Assembly: GCF_031157275.1 (NCBI RefSeq)
Contig: NZ_JAVIFW010000007.1
Span: forward strand, 186,001 to 250,000
Direction: 5' to 3'
Length of the DNA: 64,000 nt
Source: Streptomyces sp. LHD-70
Lineage (GTDB): Bacteria; Actinomycetota; Actinomycetes; Streptomycetales; Streptomycetaceae
Positions 16,457-25,114 of this stretch are shown piece after piece. Numbering within the stretch: the stretch's first letter is position 1; each line of letters starts with the position of its first letter. The translations under genes were made by a program, and so were the position numbers. Below the pieces are notes generated by a model, which was not told the origin of the DNA, made no database searches, and saw only the letters and a list, made by a program, of their open reading frames with translations.

Positions 16457-19254
16457 TCCCCCCACTGGTCGAGCAGGGTCTCCTCCGAGTCCGTCGCCGC
16501 GGCGTGGTTCGCGTGGTGGAGGGACTGCTCGGTCCAGATGACCTTGCCGCGGCCGGTGTAGCGGGTGCCCCAGCGGTGGGCGAAGCGGGCGACGAGGAAC
16601 AGGCCGCGGCCGCCCTCGTCGGTGCTCTTGGCGCGGCGCAGGTGCGGTGAGGTGCTGGAGCCGTCGGAGACCTCGCAGATCAGGCTGTTGCGGTCGTGCA
16701 GGAGGCGCAGACTGATCGGTTCGGTGCCGTAGCGGATGGCGTTGGTGACGAGTTCGCTGACGATCAGTTCGGTGGCGAACGCGGCCTCGTCCAGGCCCCA
16801 GTCCGCGAGCTTGCGGGTGACGTCGGCGCGGACGCGGGAGACGGCGGCGGGGTCGTCGGGTACGTCCCATTCGGCGACGCGTTCCGGTGGAATCCGGCGC
16901 GTACGGGCCACGAGGAGCGCGACGTCGTCGGCGGGCTGCTCGGGCAGGACGGTGTCGAGGACGACCTGGCAGACCTCGTCCGGGCTGCGGTCCACGGTCT
17001 CGGCCAGGGCGCCCCGCAGGAGGTCGAAGCCGATCTCCAGGTCGCGGCGGCGGTCCTCGACCAGGCCGTCGGTGTAGAGGGCGAGGGTGCTGCCCTCGGC
17101 GAGCTGGAGTTCGGCGGTCTCGACGGGCATGCCTGCGCCGAGGCCGAGCGGCGGGGAGACCGGTACGTCGGGGAACTCCGACCGGCCGTCGGGGTGGACG
17201 ACGACGGGGCCTGGGTGTCCGGCGCGGGCGAGGGTGCAGCGTCCGCTGACCGGGTCGTAGATCGCGTAGAGGCAGGTGGCGCCGAGCATCATGCCCGCGC
17301 CGACGCCCTCGGGGTCGGTCTCGTCGGCGTCGATGCGGGCGGCCAACTCGTCGAGGTGGCCGAGGACTTCGTCCGGTGCGCGGTCCAGGGCGGAGAAGTT
17401 GTGCACGGCGGTACGGAGGCGGCCCATGGTGGCGGCGGCGTGCAGGCCGTGGCCGACGACGTCGCCGACGACGAGCGCGACGCGGGCGCCGGGCAGCGGG
17501 ATCACGTCGAACCAGTCACCCCCGACCCCGGCCTCGGCGGGCAGATAGCGGTGGGCGACCTCCAGCGCGGACTGCTCGGGCAGGGCGTGCGGAAGCAGGC
17601 TGCGCTGCAGCGTGACGGCGACGGTGTGCTCGCGGGCGTACCGGCGGGCGTTGTCGATGGACACGGCGGCGCGGGCGGAGAGTTCCTCGGCGAACGACAC
17701 GTCGTCCGGCGTGAAGGACTCCTGCTCGGAGCGCCAGAAGTTGGCCGAGCCGAGGACGACCCCGCGGGCCCGCAGCGGCACCGAGATCAGGGAGTGGATG
17801 CCGTGGTCCAGGACGCGCCGCGCCCGCTCCGGGTCCTGGGCGCGCCAGCCCTCGGACGCGGCGAGGTCCGCGGCGAGCACACCGTGCCCCGTCGCGAGCC
17901 CCTGGAACATGGGGCTGCCGGGCACGAAGCGGATGGACTCGCCGGCCGGGTACAGCGGCGGGTCGTCCTGGATGCCGCGCACGGCGATCCGGCGCATGGG
18001 GGCGTCGGTGTCGTCCGGTTCGTCGCCGCGCATCACGGCGTCGAGCAGCTCGATGGTGGCGAAGTCCGCGAACCGGGGCACGGCGACCTCGGTCAACTCC
18101 TCGGCGGTGCGGGCCACATCGAGGGTCGTGCCGATGCCCACCCCGGCGTCGTAGAGGAGTTGGAGGCGTTCCCGGGCGAGTTCGGCGCGGCCGGCGAGGG
18201 CGCGCAGCTCGGTGGAGTCGCGCAGCGTGGCGACGCTGCCGGCCGGGCCGCCGTGGCGGCCGACGGGCCGGACGTTGACGGCGAGGAGCCGGTCGCCGAC
18301 CCGGTGCACGGCGTCGGTGACGGACTCGCCGGAGGTGAGGAGCCGGGCGGTGGCGGGGGCGAGGCCCAGGTCGGTGGTCCGGCGGCGTTCCGCGTCGGCG
18401 GGGAGGTCGAGGAGCCGGCGGGCCTCGTCGTTGGCGAGGAGCAGCCGGCCGTCGGCGCCGACGATCAGGACGCCTTCGCGGACGGAGTGCAGGACCGCGT
18501 CGTGGTGCTCGTACATCCGCGTCATCTCGGCGGGTCCGAGCCCGTGTGTCTGGCGCTTGAGGCGCCTGCTGACCAGGCCCGAGCCGCCGGCCGCCACGAT
18601 GAGGGCGCCGCCCGCGGTGCCGAGCAGCACGGGCAGGCGGCCCGCCACGTCCCGGTTGACGTGCTTGACGGTGACGGAGGTGGACACGATCCCGGCGACC
18701 GAGCCGTCCGCCCGCAGGACGGGCACCACCGACTGGACGACGTCCGTGTCTCCCCCGGGCACCATCGGGCCCTCGGCGTTCTCGACGGTGGTGCGTCCTT
18801 CGAGCGAGGGCTCGATGGTGCCGATGAACGGTTTGCCGATCTGCTCGGGGTCGGGGTGCGTGAGGCGGATGCCGTCGGTGTCGGTCACCACCACCGCGTC
18901 GAGCCCGGAGCGCTCACGGACCGCCTCGGCGCGGGGCTGCAGGACCGCCGTGGGGTCGGGGCTCTCCAGGGCCGCCACCATGCCCGGACCGTTGGCGAAC
19001 GTCTCACCGGAGACGAGCACCTCGTCCCGGGCCTGGTCGTTGGCCTGGTTCCGGACCTGGACGACGATGACGAGCAGCGTGGCGACGACGAGGATCACGA
19101 CGATCGCGAGCTGCAGCAGGAAGACCTGACTGGCGACGCTCCGTGCGTTCAGCAGGCGCCGGCGCCACCCCGAGGCCCGTACCGGCGGCTCGTTCTGTCC
19201 CCGCGGCTGGGCCGGCGGACTCGACCCCCGGCGCGCGGATCCGTGCATAGCCAT
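16441..19254 (-). CDS. Membrane sensor SpoIIE-type Ser/Thr phosphatase with anti-sigma kinase domain
   Basis: A 937-residue multidomain signalling protein. Order: N-terminal transmembrane helix (about 43-66), extracytoplasmic CitA/DcuS-like cache domain (VVVTDTDGIRLTHPDPEQIG), second helix (about 205-225), PAS (VREGVLIVGADGRLLLANDEARRLL), GAF (360-550), PP2C/SpoIIE phosphatase (VGGDWFDVIPLPGARVALVVGDVVGHG; LALYTDGLVEDR) and a C-terminal HATPase_c of the RsbW type (ELIVSELVTNAIRYG; DEGGRGLFLVARF). Such proteins dephosphorylate anti-anti-sigma factors and bind sigma factors, linking an external ligand to a stress response. The second ATG (19248) has better ribosome-binding-site spacing than 19254. 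The sigma factor at 59635 is only one of many possible targets. Confidence 0.93.
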   Translation of the reverse strand: MAMHGSARRGSSPPAQPRGQNEPPVRASGWRRRLLNARSVASQVFLLQLAIVVILVVATLLVIVVQVRNQANDQARDEVLVSGETFANGPGMVAALESPDPTAVLQPRAEAVRERSGLDAVVVTDTDGIRLTHPDPEQIGKPFIGTIEPSLEGRTTVENAEGPMVPGGDTDVVQSVVPVLRADGSVAGIVSTSVTVKHVNRDVAGRLPVLLGTAGGALIVAAGGSGLVSRRLKRQTHGLGPAEMTRMYEHHDAVLHSVREGVLIVGADGRLLLANDEARRLLDLPADAERRRTTDLGLAPATARLLTSGESVTDAVHRVGDRLLAVNVRPVGRHGGPAGSVATLRDSTELRALAGRAELARERLQLLYDAGVGIGTTLDVARTAEELTEVAVPRFADFATIELLDAVMRGDEPDDTDAPMRRIAVRGIQDDPPLYPAGESIRFVPGSPMFQGLATGHGVLAADLAASEGWRAQDPERARRVLDHGIHSLISVPLRARGVVLGSANFWRSEQESFTPDDVSFAEELSARAAVSIDNARRYAREHTVAVTLQRSLLPHALPEQSALEVAHRYLPAEAGVGGDWFDVIPLPGARVALVVGDVVGHGLHAAATMGRLRTAVHNFSALDRAPDEVLGHLDELAARIDADETDPEGVGAGMMLGATCLYAIYDPVSGRCTLARAGHPGPVVVHPDGRSEFPDVPVSPPLGLGAGMPVETAELQLAEGSTLALYTDGLVEDRRRDLEIGFDLLRGALAETVDRSPDEVCQVVLDTVLPEQPADDVALLVARTRRIPPERVAEWDVPDDPAAVSRVRADVTRKLADWGLDEAAFATELIVSELVTNAIRYGTEPISLRLLHDRNSLICEVSDGSSTSPHLRRAKSTDEGGRGLFLVARFAHRWGTRYTGRGKVIWTEQSLHHANHAAATDSEETLLDQWGDDSGF

Positions 19255-19444
19255 GTGTCCCAGTCTTCCCGACCCCGGTGGTGATTGACGTGTGGGCGAC
19301 CCCGGTGGCGGGCCTGGCGGCCCGCCACCGCAGTATGCCGTCCCGGCCGTCGCGTCCCGGCCCCGACCTGCCCCCTCGTGCGGCCTCCTTCCCTCTGGTG
19401 CGGGTGCCGGGGTGCGCGCTTCGGTCCTGGCCGTTGACCTACTT

Positions 19445-19454
19445 AACGACTGTT
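19445..19454. promoter_or_regulatory. Degenerate TetR-type site AACGACTGTT before crotonase gene
   Basis: Matches AACGATCGTT at eight of ten positions (the two central bases differ) in a TTAACGACTGTTCGATAA context, 46 nt before the enoyl-CoA hydratase start. Probably a weaker member of the same operator set. Confidence 0.45.
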
Positions 19455-19499
19455 CGATAACTTGCGAGCGTTTCTGCCGCGTTGGGAAGGGTGGGGGTC

Positions 19500-20297
19500 G
19501 TGTCCGACGAGCCCGTTCTGTTGAGCGAACGCACCGAAGGCGTCCTGACGCTGACCCTGAACCGCCCTCGGCGGAAGAACGCCCTGGACCCCGTGCTGTG
19601 GTCCGCGCTCGGGGAGGCGCTGGCCGGCGCGGGCACGGATCCGGACGTACGGGCGGTCGTACTGACCGGCGCGGGCGGCGATTTCTGCGCCGGGGCCGAC
19701 CTGTCCGCCCGGGCCGGGGAGAGTGCGCCGCCGCATCCCCTGCACCGGATGCGGAAGATCAACGACATCGCGCTGCTGCTGCACGAGCTGCCCAAGCCGA
19801 CGGTCGCGAAGGTGGACGGGGTGGCGGTCGGGGCCGGGTGGAATCTGGCGCTCGGCTGCGATCTGGTGGTGGCGTCGCCCCGGGCCCGGTTCTCGCAGAT
19901 CTTCGCGCGCCGCGGCCTCTCCGTCGACTTCGGCGGGTCCTGGCAGCTGCCCCGGCTCGTCGGGCTCCAGCAGGCCAAACGCCTGGCGCTGCTCGCCGAG
20001 ATGATCGACGCGGCGGAGGCCGAGCGGCTCGGCCTGGTCACGTGGCTGGTGGCGGCCGAGGAGCTGGACGCGTTCGTCGCGGACCTGGGGCGTCGGCTCG
20101 CGGCGGGGCCGCCGGTCGCCCAGGCCCAGAACAAGGCCCTGCTCAACGAGGGCGTCGACCGCACTCTGCGCGACGCCCTCACGAACGAGGCGCGCGCCCA
20201 GACCGTCAACTTCGCCACGCAGGACGCACCGGCCGCCCTCGCGGCGTTCAACGAGAAGCGGGAGCCGGAGTTCACGGGCGAGTGGGCCGTGAAGTGA
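19500..20297 (+). CDS. Crotonase-fold protein (enoyl-CoA hydratase/isomerase family)
   Basis: A 265-residue crotonase. The CoA/oxyanion-hole segments are present (GGDFCAGADLSA; VDGVAVGAGWNLALGCDLVVAS). The two hydratase Glu positions are replaced (GWN instead of GCE; SQIF instead of QPE), while an Asp sits in SVDFGGSW, the position used by PaaG-type isomerases. So isomerisation of an enoyl-CoA is more likely than hydration. GTG 19500 follows GGAAGGG at a spacing of eight. Its promoter contains a degenerate copy of the TetR operator found three more times downstream, which places it in the acyl-CoA degradation cluster. Confidence 0.88.
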   Translation: MSDEPVLLSERTEGVLTLTLNRPRRKNALDPVLWSALGEALAGAGTDPDVRAVVLTGAGGDFCAGADLSARAGESAPPHPLHRMRKINDIALLLHELPKPTVAKVDGVAVGAGWNLALGCDLVVASPRARFSQIFARRGLSVDFGGSWQLPRLVGLQQAKRLALLAEMIDAAEAERLGLVTWLVAAEELDAFVADLGRRLAAGPPVAQAQNKALLNEGVDRTLRDALTNEARAQTVNFATQDAPAALAAFNEKREPEFTGEWAVK

Positions 20298-20390
20298 CCG
20301 CCCCTCCAGCGCCCCTCCACCGTCCCTCCACGTTCCCTCCCGGCGCAATTCCCTGCGTACGAAAGGGTTCTGACCGTTTCTGACCGTATG

Positions 20391-21005
20391 TCAGGAGGAT
20401 GACCTGGCCGGGCGGGAGCGGCGGGCCGCCGGGCGGTACTCGACGAGGACCAGGGCCAGTTCCACGTAGCGCTCGGCGAGGTCGGCCACGCTCTCCTCGC
20501 CGCTCTCGCGGTACCACTGGGCGACGGCGTTGCACATCGCGATGACGCCGCGGCGGGCGTCCTGGGGGTGCGGCGTGCGGAAGACGCCCTGCTCCACGCC
20601 GTCCTCGATGATCTCCTTGAACATCCGCGTGCCGTCGAACTGCCGGCCCCGGAACTCCTCCACCTGCTCCTCGGACATGCTGCGCCACTCGGCGAGCGTC
20701 AGACTGCTCTCCAGTCGGTACTCCGCGCGGTAGCGCACGGTGGCCCGCACCACCGCGGCGAGCTGCTCGCCCGGGTCGTCGCCCGCGGACTCCAACTCCT
20801 TGCGGCAGGAGTCGAAGTAGGCCTGGCCGCTGCCGTTCACGAGGGCGTGCAGCAGGTCCTGTTTGCCGGTGTAGTAGTGGTACATCGCCGACAGGCTCAC
20901 GCCGGCCCGGCGGGCGATGTCGCGGATGGACACGGCGGCGTACCCGCGCTCCCCGAACTCCTCCCGGGCGGCGTCCAGGATGGCCTGCCGGCCTGTTCCT
21001 CGCAC
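20391..21005 (-). CDS. TetR family regulator of the acyl-CoA cluster
   Basis: A 204-residue TetR repressor: HTH in residues 15-50 (GYAAVSIRDIARRAGVSLSAMYHYYTGKQDLLHALV) and a C-terminal ligand domain typical of fatty-acid/acyl-CoA responsive members (YRLESSLTLAEWRSMSEEQ). The GTG at 21005 is chosen because a perfect AGGAGG ends six bases before it; an upstream ATG at 21020 would place that sequence inside the gene. The palindrome GAACGATCGTTC lies 50 nt upstream, so it probably represses itself. The same core occurs before the acyl-CoA dehydrogenase and the divergent MBL/SDR genes. Confidence 0.92.
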   Translation of the reverse strand: MRGTGRQAILDAAREEFGERGYAAVSIRDIARRAGVSLSAMYHYYTGKQDLLHALVNGSGQAYFDSCRKELESAGDDPGEQLAAVVRATVRYRAEYRLESSLTLAEWRSMSEEQVEEFRGRQFDGTRMFKEIIEDGVEQGVFRTPHPQDARRGVIAMCNAVAQWYRESGEESVADLAERYVELALVLVEYRPAARRSRPARSSS

Positions 21006-21055
21006 CGGTGTCCTCCTCATGTCTCGGATCCGGTCACCGGGCATCCTAGCCGCCT

Positions 21056-21067
21056 GAACGATCGTTC
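21056..21067. promoter_or_regulatory. TetR operator GAACGATCGTTC (autoregulatory copy)
   Basis: A perfect 12-nt palindrome between the TetR start and the M20 hydrolase gene. Its core AACGATCGTT recurs exactly at 23855 and 24976. Confidence 0.75.
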
Positions 21068-21111
21068 TATCAAGGTCGGCTTCCTGTCGTCGGACGCGCC
21101 GGGACGCGGGC

Positions 21112-22293
21112 TCAGGCCCGGCGTGCGGCCAGGGCGCGGGCTCGCCAGTCCGGGTCGGCCGCGAGGTCGAGGCCCGTCCACGCCATCGCGAGGGCCCCGG
21201 TCAGGGCGGCCTCGTCGGCGGCGGGGCTCGCGGCGTCGACGGCGAACTGCCGGGTGTGCGGGGTGCCCTCGGCGCCGTCGATGCCGATCCCGGGGTGGAT
21301 GGCGGGCAGGGCGTGGGTGACGTTGCCCATGTCGGTGGAGGCGCCCGTGCCGCGCGGGACGGGGCCCGGCTCGGGCACGTCACGGCCGGTGGCCCGCAGG
21401 TTGCGCGCGTACGCCTCCATCAGGGCGGGGTCGTGCCGCAGCTCCACGTAGTCGGGCTGGGTGGGGCGTACGTCGAGGGTGGTGCCGGTGGCGAGGGCGG
21501 CGCCGCGGAAGCAGTTGAGGACGCGTTCGCGGAGGGTCTGCAGCTCTTCGCCGGTGGGGGTGCGCACCTCGTACTCCAGGACCGTGCGCTCCGGGATGAT
21601 GTTGGTCCGCTCGCCGCCGTTGCGGACGATCCCGGCGATGCGGTCGCCGTCGCGGAGCTGCTGGCGGAGCTGACCGATCGCGACCTGGGCGACGACGGCC
21701 GCGTCGGCGGCGTTGAGCCCGGCCTCGGGCGCGGACGCGGCGTGCGCGGCACGGCCGGTGAAGGTGGCCTCGAAGCGGCCGACGGCGGTGCTGGAGCCGC
21801 GCGGGTCCACGGTGTCCCCGGGCTCGGGGTGCACCATCATCGCCACGGTGACGTCGTCGAAGGCGCCGCGCTCCAGCATCAGCACCTTGCCGCCGCCCTC
21901 CTCCTCGGCCGGGGTGCCGAGGAGTTTCACGCGGAACCCCAGCTCGTCCGCGACGGCCGTGAGCGCGATCGCGGCGCCGACGCCCGCCGCGCAGATCACG
22001 TTGTGCCCGCAGGCGTGGCCGAGCTCCGGCAGCGCGTCGTACTCCGCGCACACGCCGATGGTCAGGTCGCCGACGCCGTACGTGGCAGTGAGCGCGGTCG
22101 GCAGTTCGCAGGCGCCGCGCCGCACGGTGAAACCGGCCTCCTCGAGGAGCGTGGCGACGCGCTCGGCGGCGCGGGCCTCCTCGAAGGCGGTCTCCGGGTC
22201 GTCGTGCAGCGCGTGGCTGAGCTCGACGAGCCGGTCCTTGTACGCGTCGATCCGGGCGGCGACGCGGTCGCGCGGGGTGGGGGCGGCGGGCAT
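21112..22293 (-). CDS. M20 family metallopeptidase/amidohydrolase
   Basis: A 393-residue zinc amidohydrolase of the M20D aminobenzoyl-glutamate hydrolase type. Metal-site motifs: GVCAEYDALPELGHACGHN (about 97-115), GTPAEEEGGGK (about 139-149), MMVHPEPGDTVDPRGSS and STDMGNVTHALPAIHPGIGI. It hydrolyses an N-acyl or N-aryl amino-acid amide in the cytosol; the substrate cannot be predicted. GGAGGA precedes ATG 22293. It lies between the TetR gene and the thiolase stub, on the same strand as both. Confidence 0.9.
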   Translation of the reverse strand: MPAAPTPRDRVAARIDAYKDRLVELSHALHDDPETAFEEARAAERVATLLEEAGFTVRRGACELPTALTATYGVGDLTIGVCAEYDALPELGHACGHNVICAAGVGAAIALTAVADELGFRVKLLGTPAEEEGGGKVLMLERGAFDDVTVAMMVHPEPGDTVDPRGSSTAVGRFEATFTGRAAHAASAPEAGLNAADAAVVAQVAIGQLRQQLRDGDRIAGIVRNGGERTNIIPERTVLEYEVRTPTGEELQTLRERVLNCFRGAALATGTTLDVRPTQPDYVELRHDPALMEAYARNLRATGRDVPEPGPVPRGTGASTDMGNVTHALPAIHPGIGIDGAEGTPHTRQFAVDAASPAADEAALTGALAMAWTGLDLAADPDWRARALAARRA

Positions 22294-22476
22294 GAGGGTC
22301 CTCCACTCAGGGCGGGGCGCGCCGCGCGGGTGCGGGGGTGCGCATCGGGAAACCGTGGGCCGGGGCGCCGGAGGGGATCCTCGGGACCCCTCTGCGCTTC
22401 CCCAGGTGTACCCGCTCACCGCCCGATTCGCCAACGTACGGCCTGGTCAGACCGCACGCCACCGACGGAGGAGCCG

Positions 22477-22596
22477 TCAGATCAGCTCCGGGACCGTCGC
22501 GTTGGCCATGCCGCCGCCCTCGTACGTGGACTGCGGTCCGTAGCGGATGCCGTGGTCCTTCATGTGGGTGCTCTCGGCGATGACCGCGTCACGCAT
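22477..22596 (-). pseudogene. In-frame internally deleted thiolase stub (39 codons)
   Basis: Starts like a thiolase (MRDAVI) with an intact ribosome-binding site (GAGGAGAG), then jumps directly to a thiolase C terminus (HGIRYGPQSTYEGGGMANAT), which normally reads ...GIRYGLQSMCEGGGQANAT.... About 340-350 codons are missing, yet the frame is kept. The catalytic Cys of the terminal motif is Tyr. It cannot be an active enzyme. It lies 63 nt after the acyl-CoA dehydrogenase on the same strand, where a beta-oxidation thiolase would be expected. Confidence 0.78.
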
Positions 22597-22659
22597 GGGG
22601 CTCTCCTCAGGCGTCGGACCTGCGAATGCCGGACAAGGAGAAGGGGGCGGGCGCGGCCC

Positions 22660-23817
22660 TCAGAGGCCGAGGGACTTGGCGATGATGGTCTTCATGACCT
22701 CGCTGGTCCCGCCGTAGATGCGCGAGACCCGGGTGTCGGCGTAGAGCCGGGCGATGGGGTACTCGGTGATGTACCCGTAACCCCCGTGCAGCTGCAGGCA
22801 CTTGTCGATGACCCGGCCCGCCGTCTCCGTGCAGAACAGCTTGGCCTTGGCCGCGTCGGCGACGGTCAGCTCGCCCTCGTCGTGCAGCTCCAGGGCGCGG
22901 TCCGCCATGAGCTGGGCGGCCGTGACCTCGGTGGCGCACTCGGCGAGCACGAACTTGGTGTTCTGGAAGTGCGCGACGGGCTTGCCGAAGACGGTGCGCT
23001 CGCGCACGTAGCCGGTCGCGAAGCGCAGCGCCGCAGCGGCGGTCGCGGCCCCGCCGAGCGCGATGGTCAGTCGCTCCTGCGGCAGGTTGTGCGAGAGGTA
23101 CGAGAAGCCCGCGCCCTCCTCGCCGAGCAGGTTCCGGGCAGGCACCTTGACGTCGGTGAAGGACAGCTCGGCGGTGTCGGAGGCCTTGAGCCCGATCTTC
23201 CGCAGCTTCCGCCCGACCGCGAACCCCTCGCTGCGGGACTCCACACAGAGGATGGACAGGCCCGCCCTGCGGTTCTCCGGGTCGTACGGGGTGGTGCGGG
23301 CGACGACGAGCACGAGGTCGGCGAGGACGCCGCCGGTGATGAACGTCTTGGCGCCGTTCAGGACGTAGTGCGTGCCGTCCGGCGAGAGCTCGGCGCTGGT
23401 CCGGATGTTGGCGAGGTCGGAGCCGGTGCCGGGTTCGGTCATGGCGATCGCGGTCATGAGCGCGCCGCTCGCGAAGCCGGGCAGCCACCGCCGCTTCTGC
23501 TCCTCGTTCGCGTACGCCATGAGGTACGGCAGGATCAGATTGGTGTGCACCGAGTAGTTGCCGAAGGACACCCCGGCGCGGGTGGTCTCCTCGGTGGCGA
23601 CGGCCGCGAACTTGAAGCTGGCCTGCCCGGCGCCGCCGAACTCCTCGGGCACCTGGACGCCGAGCACACCGAGGTCGCCCAGCCTGCGGTAGAAGTCCCG
23701 TGGCGGATGCCCCTGCTCCTCCCACTCGTGGTGGACGGGCACGACCTCCTTCGCGATGAAGTCCCGCAGTGTCGCGCGGAACGCCTCGTGATCCTCGTCG
23801 AACACCGAACGGCGCAC
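22660..23817 (-). CDS. Acyl-CoA dehydrogenase (isovaleryl/long-chain type base)
   Basis: A 385-residue FAD enzyme that oxidises acyl-CoA to 2-enoyl-CoA. Signatures: AMTEPGTGSDLANIRTSA, FITGGVLADLVLVVARTT, and the C-terminal LQLHGGYGYITEYPIARLYAD followed by RIYGGTSEVMKTIIAKSLGL. The usual short-chain base (IYEGT) is Gly here, while Glu is present in GYITEYP, the base position of isovaleryl- and long-chain dehydrogenases. GTG 23817 is preferred to GTG 23847 because AAGAGG precedes it and the family begins MRRxVFxEDHEAF. The exact TetR palindrome lies 38 nt upstream, overlapping the end of the MBL gene. Confidence 0.94.
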   Translation of the reverse strand: MRRSVFDEDHEAFRATLRDFIAKEVVPVHHEWEEQGHPPRDFYRRLGDLGVLGVQVPEEFGGAGQASFKFAAVATEETTRAGVSFGNYSVHTNLILPYLMAYANEEQKRRWLPGFASGALMTAIAMTEPGTGSDLANIRTSAELSPDGTHYVLNGAKTFITGGVLADLVLVVARTTPYDPENRRAGLSILCVESRSEGFAVGRKLRKIGLKASDTAELSFTDVKVPARNLLGEEGAGFSYLSHNLPQERLTIALGGAATAAAALRFATGYVRERTVFGKPVAHFQNTKFVLAECATEVTAAQLMADRALELHDEGELTVADAAKAKLFCTETAGRVIDKCLQLHGGYGYITEYPIARLYADTRVSRIYGGTSEVMKTIIAKSLGL

Positions 23818-23854
23818 GGCAGCCTCTTCTCGAGAGTGGTCAGACACCGAGTCG

Positions 23855-23864
23855 AACGATCGTT
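23855..23864. promoter_or_regulatory. TetR operator AACGATCGTT before acyl-CoA dehydrogenase
   Basis: An exact palindromic core overlapping the TAA stop (23863-23865) of the upstream MBL gene and 38 nt before the acyl-CoA dehydrogenase start. It implies an internal, separately controlled promoter. Confidence 0.75.
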
Positions 23865-24897
23865 AAGCTAGCGCCACGTGCCAGCGTGTCGGTTCGCTGT
23901 CGCTCGCGGTGATCTCCCGCCTGGCCCGCAGGAGGGTGAGATGGGCCAGGGTCTCGCCCAGGGCGAAGCGGCGCTGCTGGATGCCGAACCGCCCCCAGGG
24001 GCGCGACCATTCGAGCTCGGCGGCGAGTTCCCAGGCGGTGGCGCCCGGGGCCGCGCGCACGGCCGCGTACGTCTCGGCGAGGCGTTCGGTGTGGTGCCGG
24101 GCCATCTGGACGAGCCGCTGGTCGAGGCGCCGGAAGCGGTACTCGTGGGCGGGCAGCACCTCCTCCACCTCGTACCGTTCGAGCCGGTCGAGGGAGGCCA
24201 GGAAGTCCGCGAGCGGGTCGCCGACGGTCCGCGCGTACACGCCTACGGCCGGGGTGATGCGGGGCAGCACATGGTCGCCGGAGAACAGCAGGCGGCGGCG
24301 CGGCTCGTGGAAGCAGGAGTGGCCGGGGCTGTGGCCGGGGGTCCAGAGGACGGTCAGGTCCAGGTCGGGCAGCCTGACGCGCTCCTCGTCCTGCAGCAGT
24401 ACATCGGGTTCGGGTGCGCCGAAGAGCAGGTCGACGTTCAGGGCGTCCACGGTGCCGGCGGCCTCGGGTGCGGGCATGCCGTGGCGGGTGAGGTGGTGCA
24501 GCAGGTCGGTACGCCACACCTCGCGGGCGCCCAACGGGGCGGCGTCCAGGGCGTGCAGGGCGACGTACGCGCCGGAGGCCTCGCGGACCCGGCCGGCGAG
24601 GCCCAGGTGGTCGGCGTGGTTGTGGGTGACGAGGACGGCCTTGACGTGCTCGACGGCGGTGCCCATCTGCGCGAGGCCGTCGCAGAGGGCTTGCCAGGAG
24701 GTCTCGGCGGGCCAGCCTGCGTCGACGAGGGCGACGCCGTCGCCGGACTCCAGGGCGTACACCAGGACGTAGCGCAGCGGGTTGTCCGGGATCGGGACGG
24801 GGATGGACCAGAGCCCGTCGCGGACGCGCTCGACCGGGGGAAGGACGCGGTCCTGCCAGGCCTGCCACTGCGTCGTGCCGGTGATCTCGAGAGTCAC
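23863..24897 (-). CDS. MBL fold metallo-hydrolase
   Basis: A 344-residue metallo-beta-lactamase-fold hydrolase: VLVTHNHADHLGLAG (HxHxDH), LWTPGHSPGHSCFHEP, LLFSGDHVLPRITP and VLPAHEYRF metal ligands, plus a C-terminal winged-helix-like segment (TAWELAAELEWSRPWGRFG) seen in this subfamily. Probably a thioesterase or glyoxalase-II-like hydrolase for the acyl-CoA pathway. GTG 24897 is preceded by GGAAAGGA. It shares the operator at 24976-24985 with the divergent SDR and is followed by the acyl-CoA dehydrogenase on the same strand. Confidence 0.9.
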   Translation of the reverse strand: MTLEITGTTQWQAWQDRVLPPVERVRDGLWSIPVPIPDNPLRYVLVYALESGDGVALVDAGWPAETSWQALCDGLAQMGTAVEHVKAVLVTHNHADHLGLAGRVREASGAYVALHALDAAPLGAREVWRTDLLHHLTRHGMPAPEAAGTVDALNVDLLFGAPEPDVLLQDEERVRLPDLDLTVLWTPGHSPGHSCFHEPRRRLLFSGDHVLPRITPAVGVYARTVGDPLADFLASLDRLERYEVEEVLPAHEYRFRRLDQRLVQMARHHTERLAETYAAVRAAPGATAWELAAELEWSRPWGRFGIQQRRFALGETLAHLTLLRARREITASDSEPTRWHVALA

Positions 24898-24975
24898 GGT
24901 CGTCCTTTCCGTACGCGTCGTCCGGCCCGTTGACACCCTCTGGGGCCTGTGGTTGCCTGAGGACGACATTTGCTG

Positions 24976-24985
24976 AACGATCGTT
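24976..24985. promoter_or_regulatory. TetR operator AACGATCGTT in MBL/SDR divergent promoter
   Basis: An exact copy, embedded in CTGAACGATCGTTAAGTTAA, 79 nt before the MBL start and 130 nt before the SDR start. It can control both arms. Confidence 0.75.
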
Positions 24986-25114
24986 AAGTTAACAGATCGG
25001 GTGCGGCGCCGACAGGGGCCGCCGGGGGTACTCACCACCGCGATAAGCACAGGCACTCACCGCGAAGAACTGGCTCTCGCCACCGGGAAGACCGGGCAGA
25101 AAGTGGGGAAGTCC

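Noticed and set aside
16696..19284. 862-codon open frame antisense to the SpoIIE-type phosphatase
   Set aside because: Shadow composition, no ribosome-binding site, and the minus strand carries five recognisable domains.
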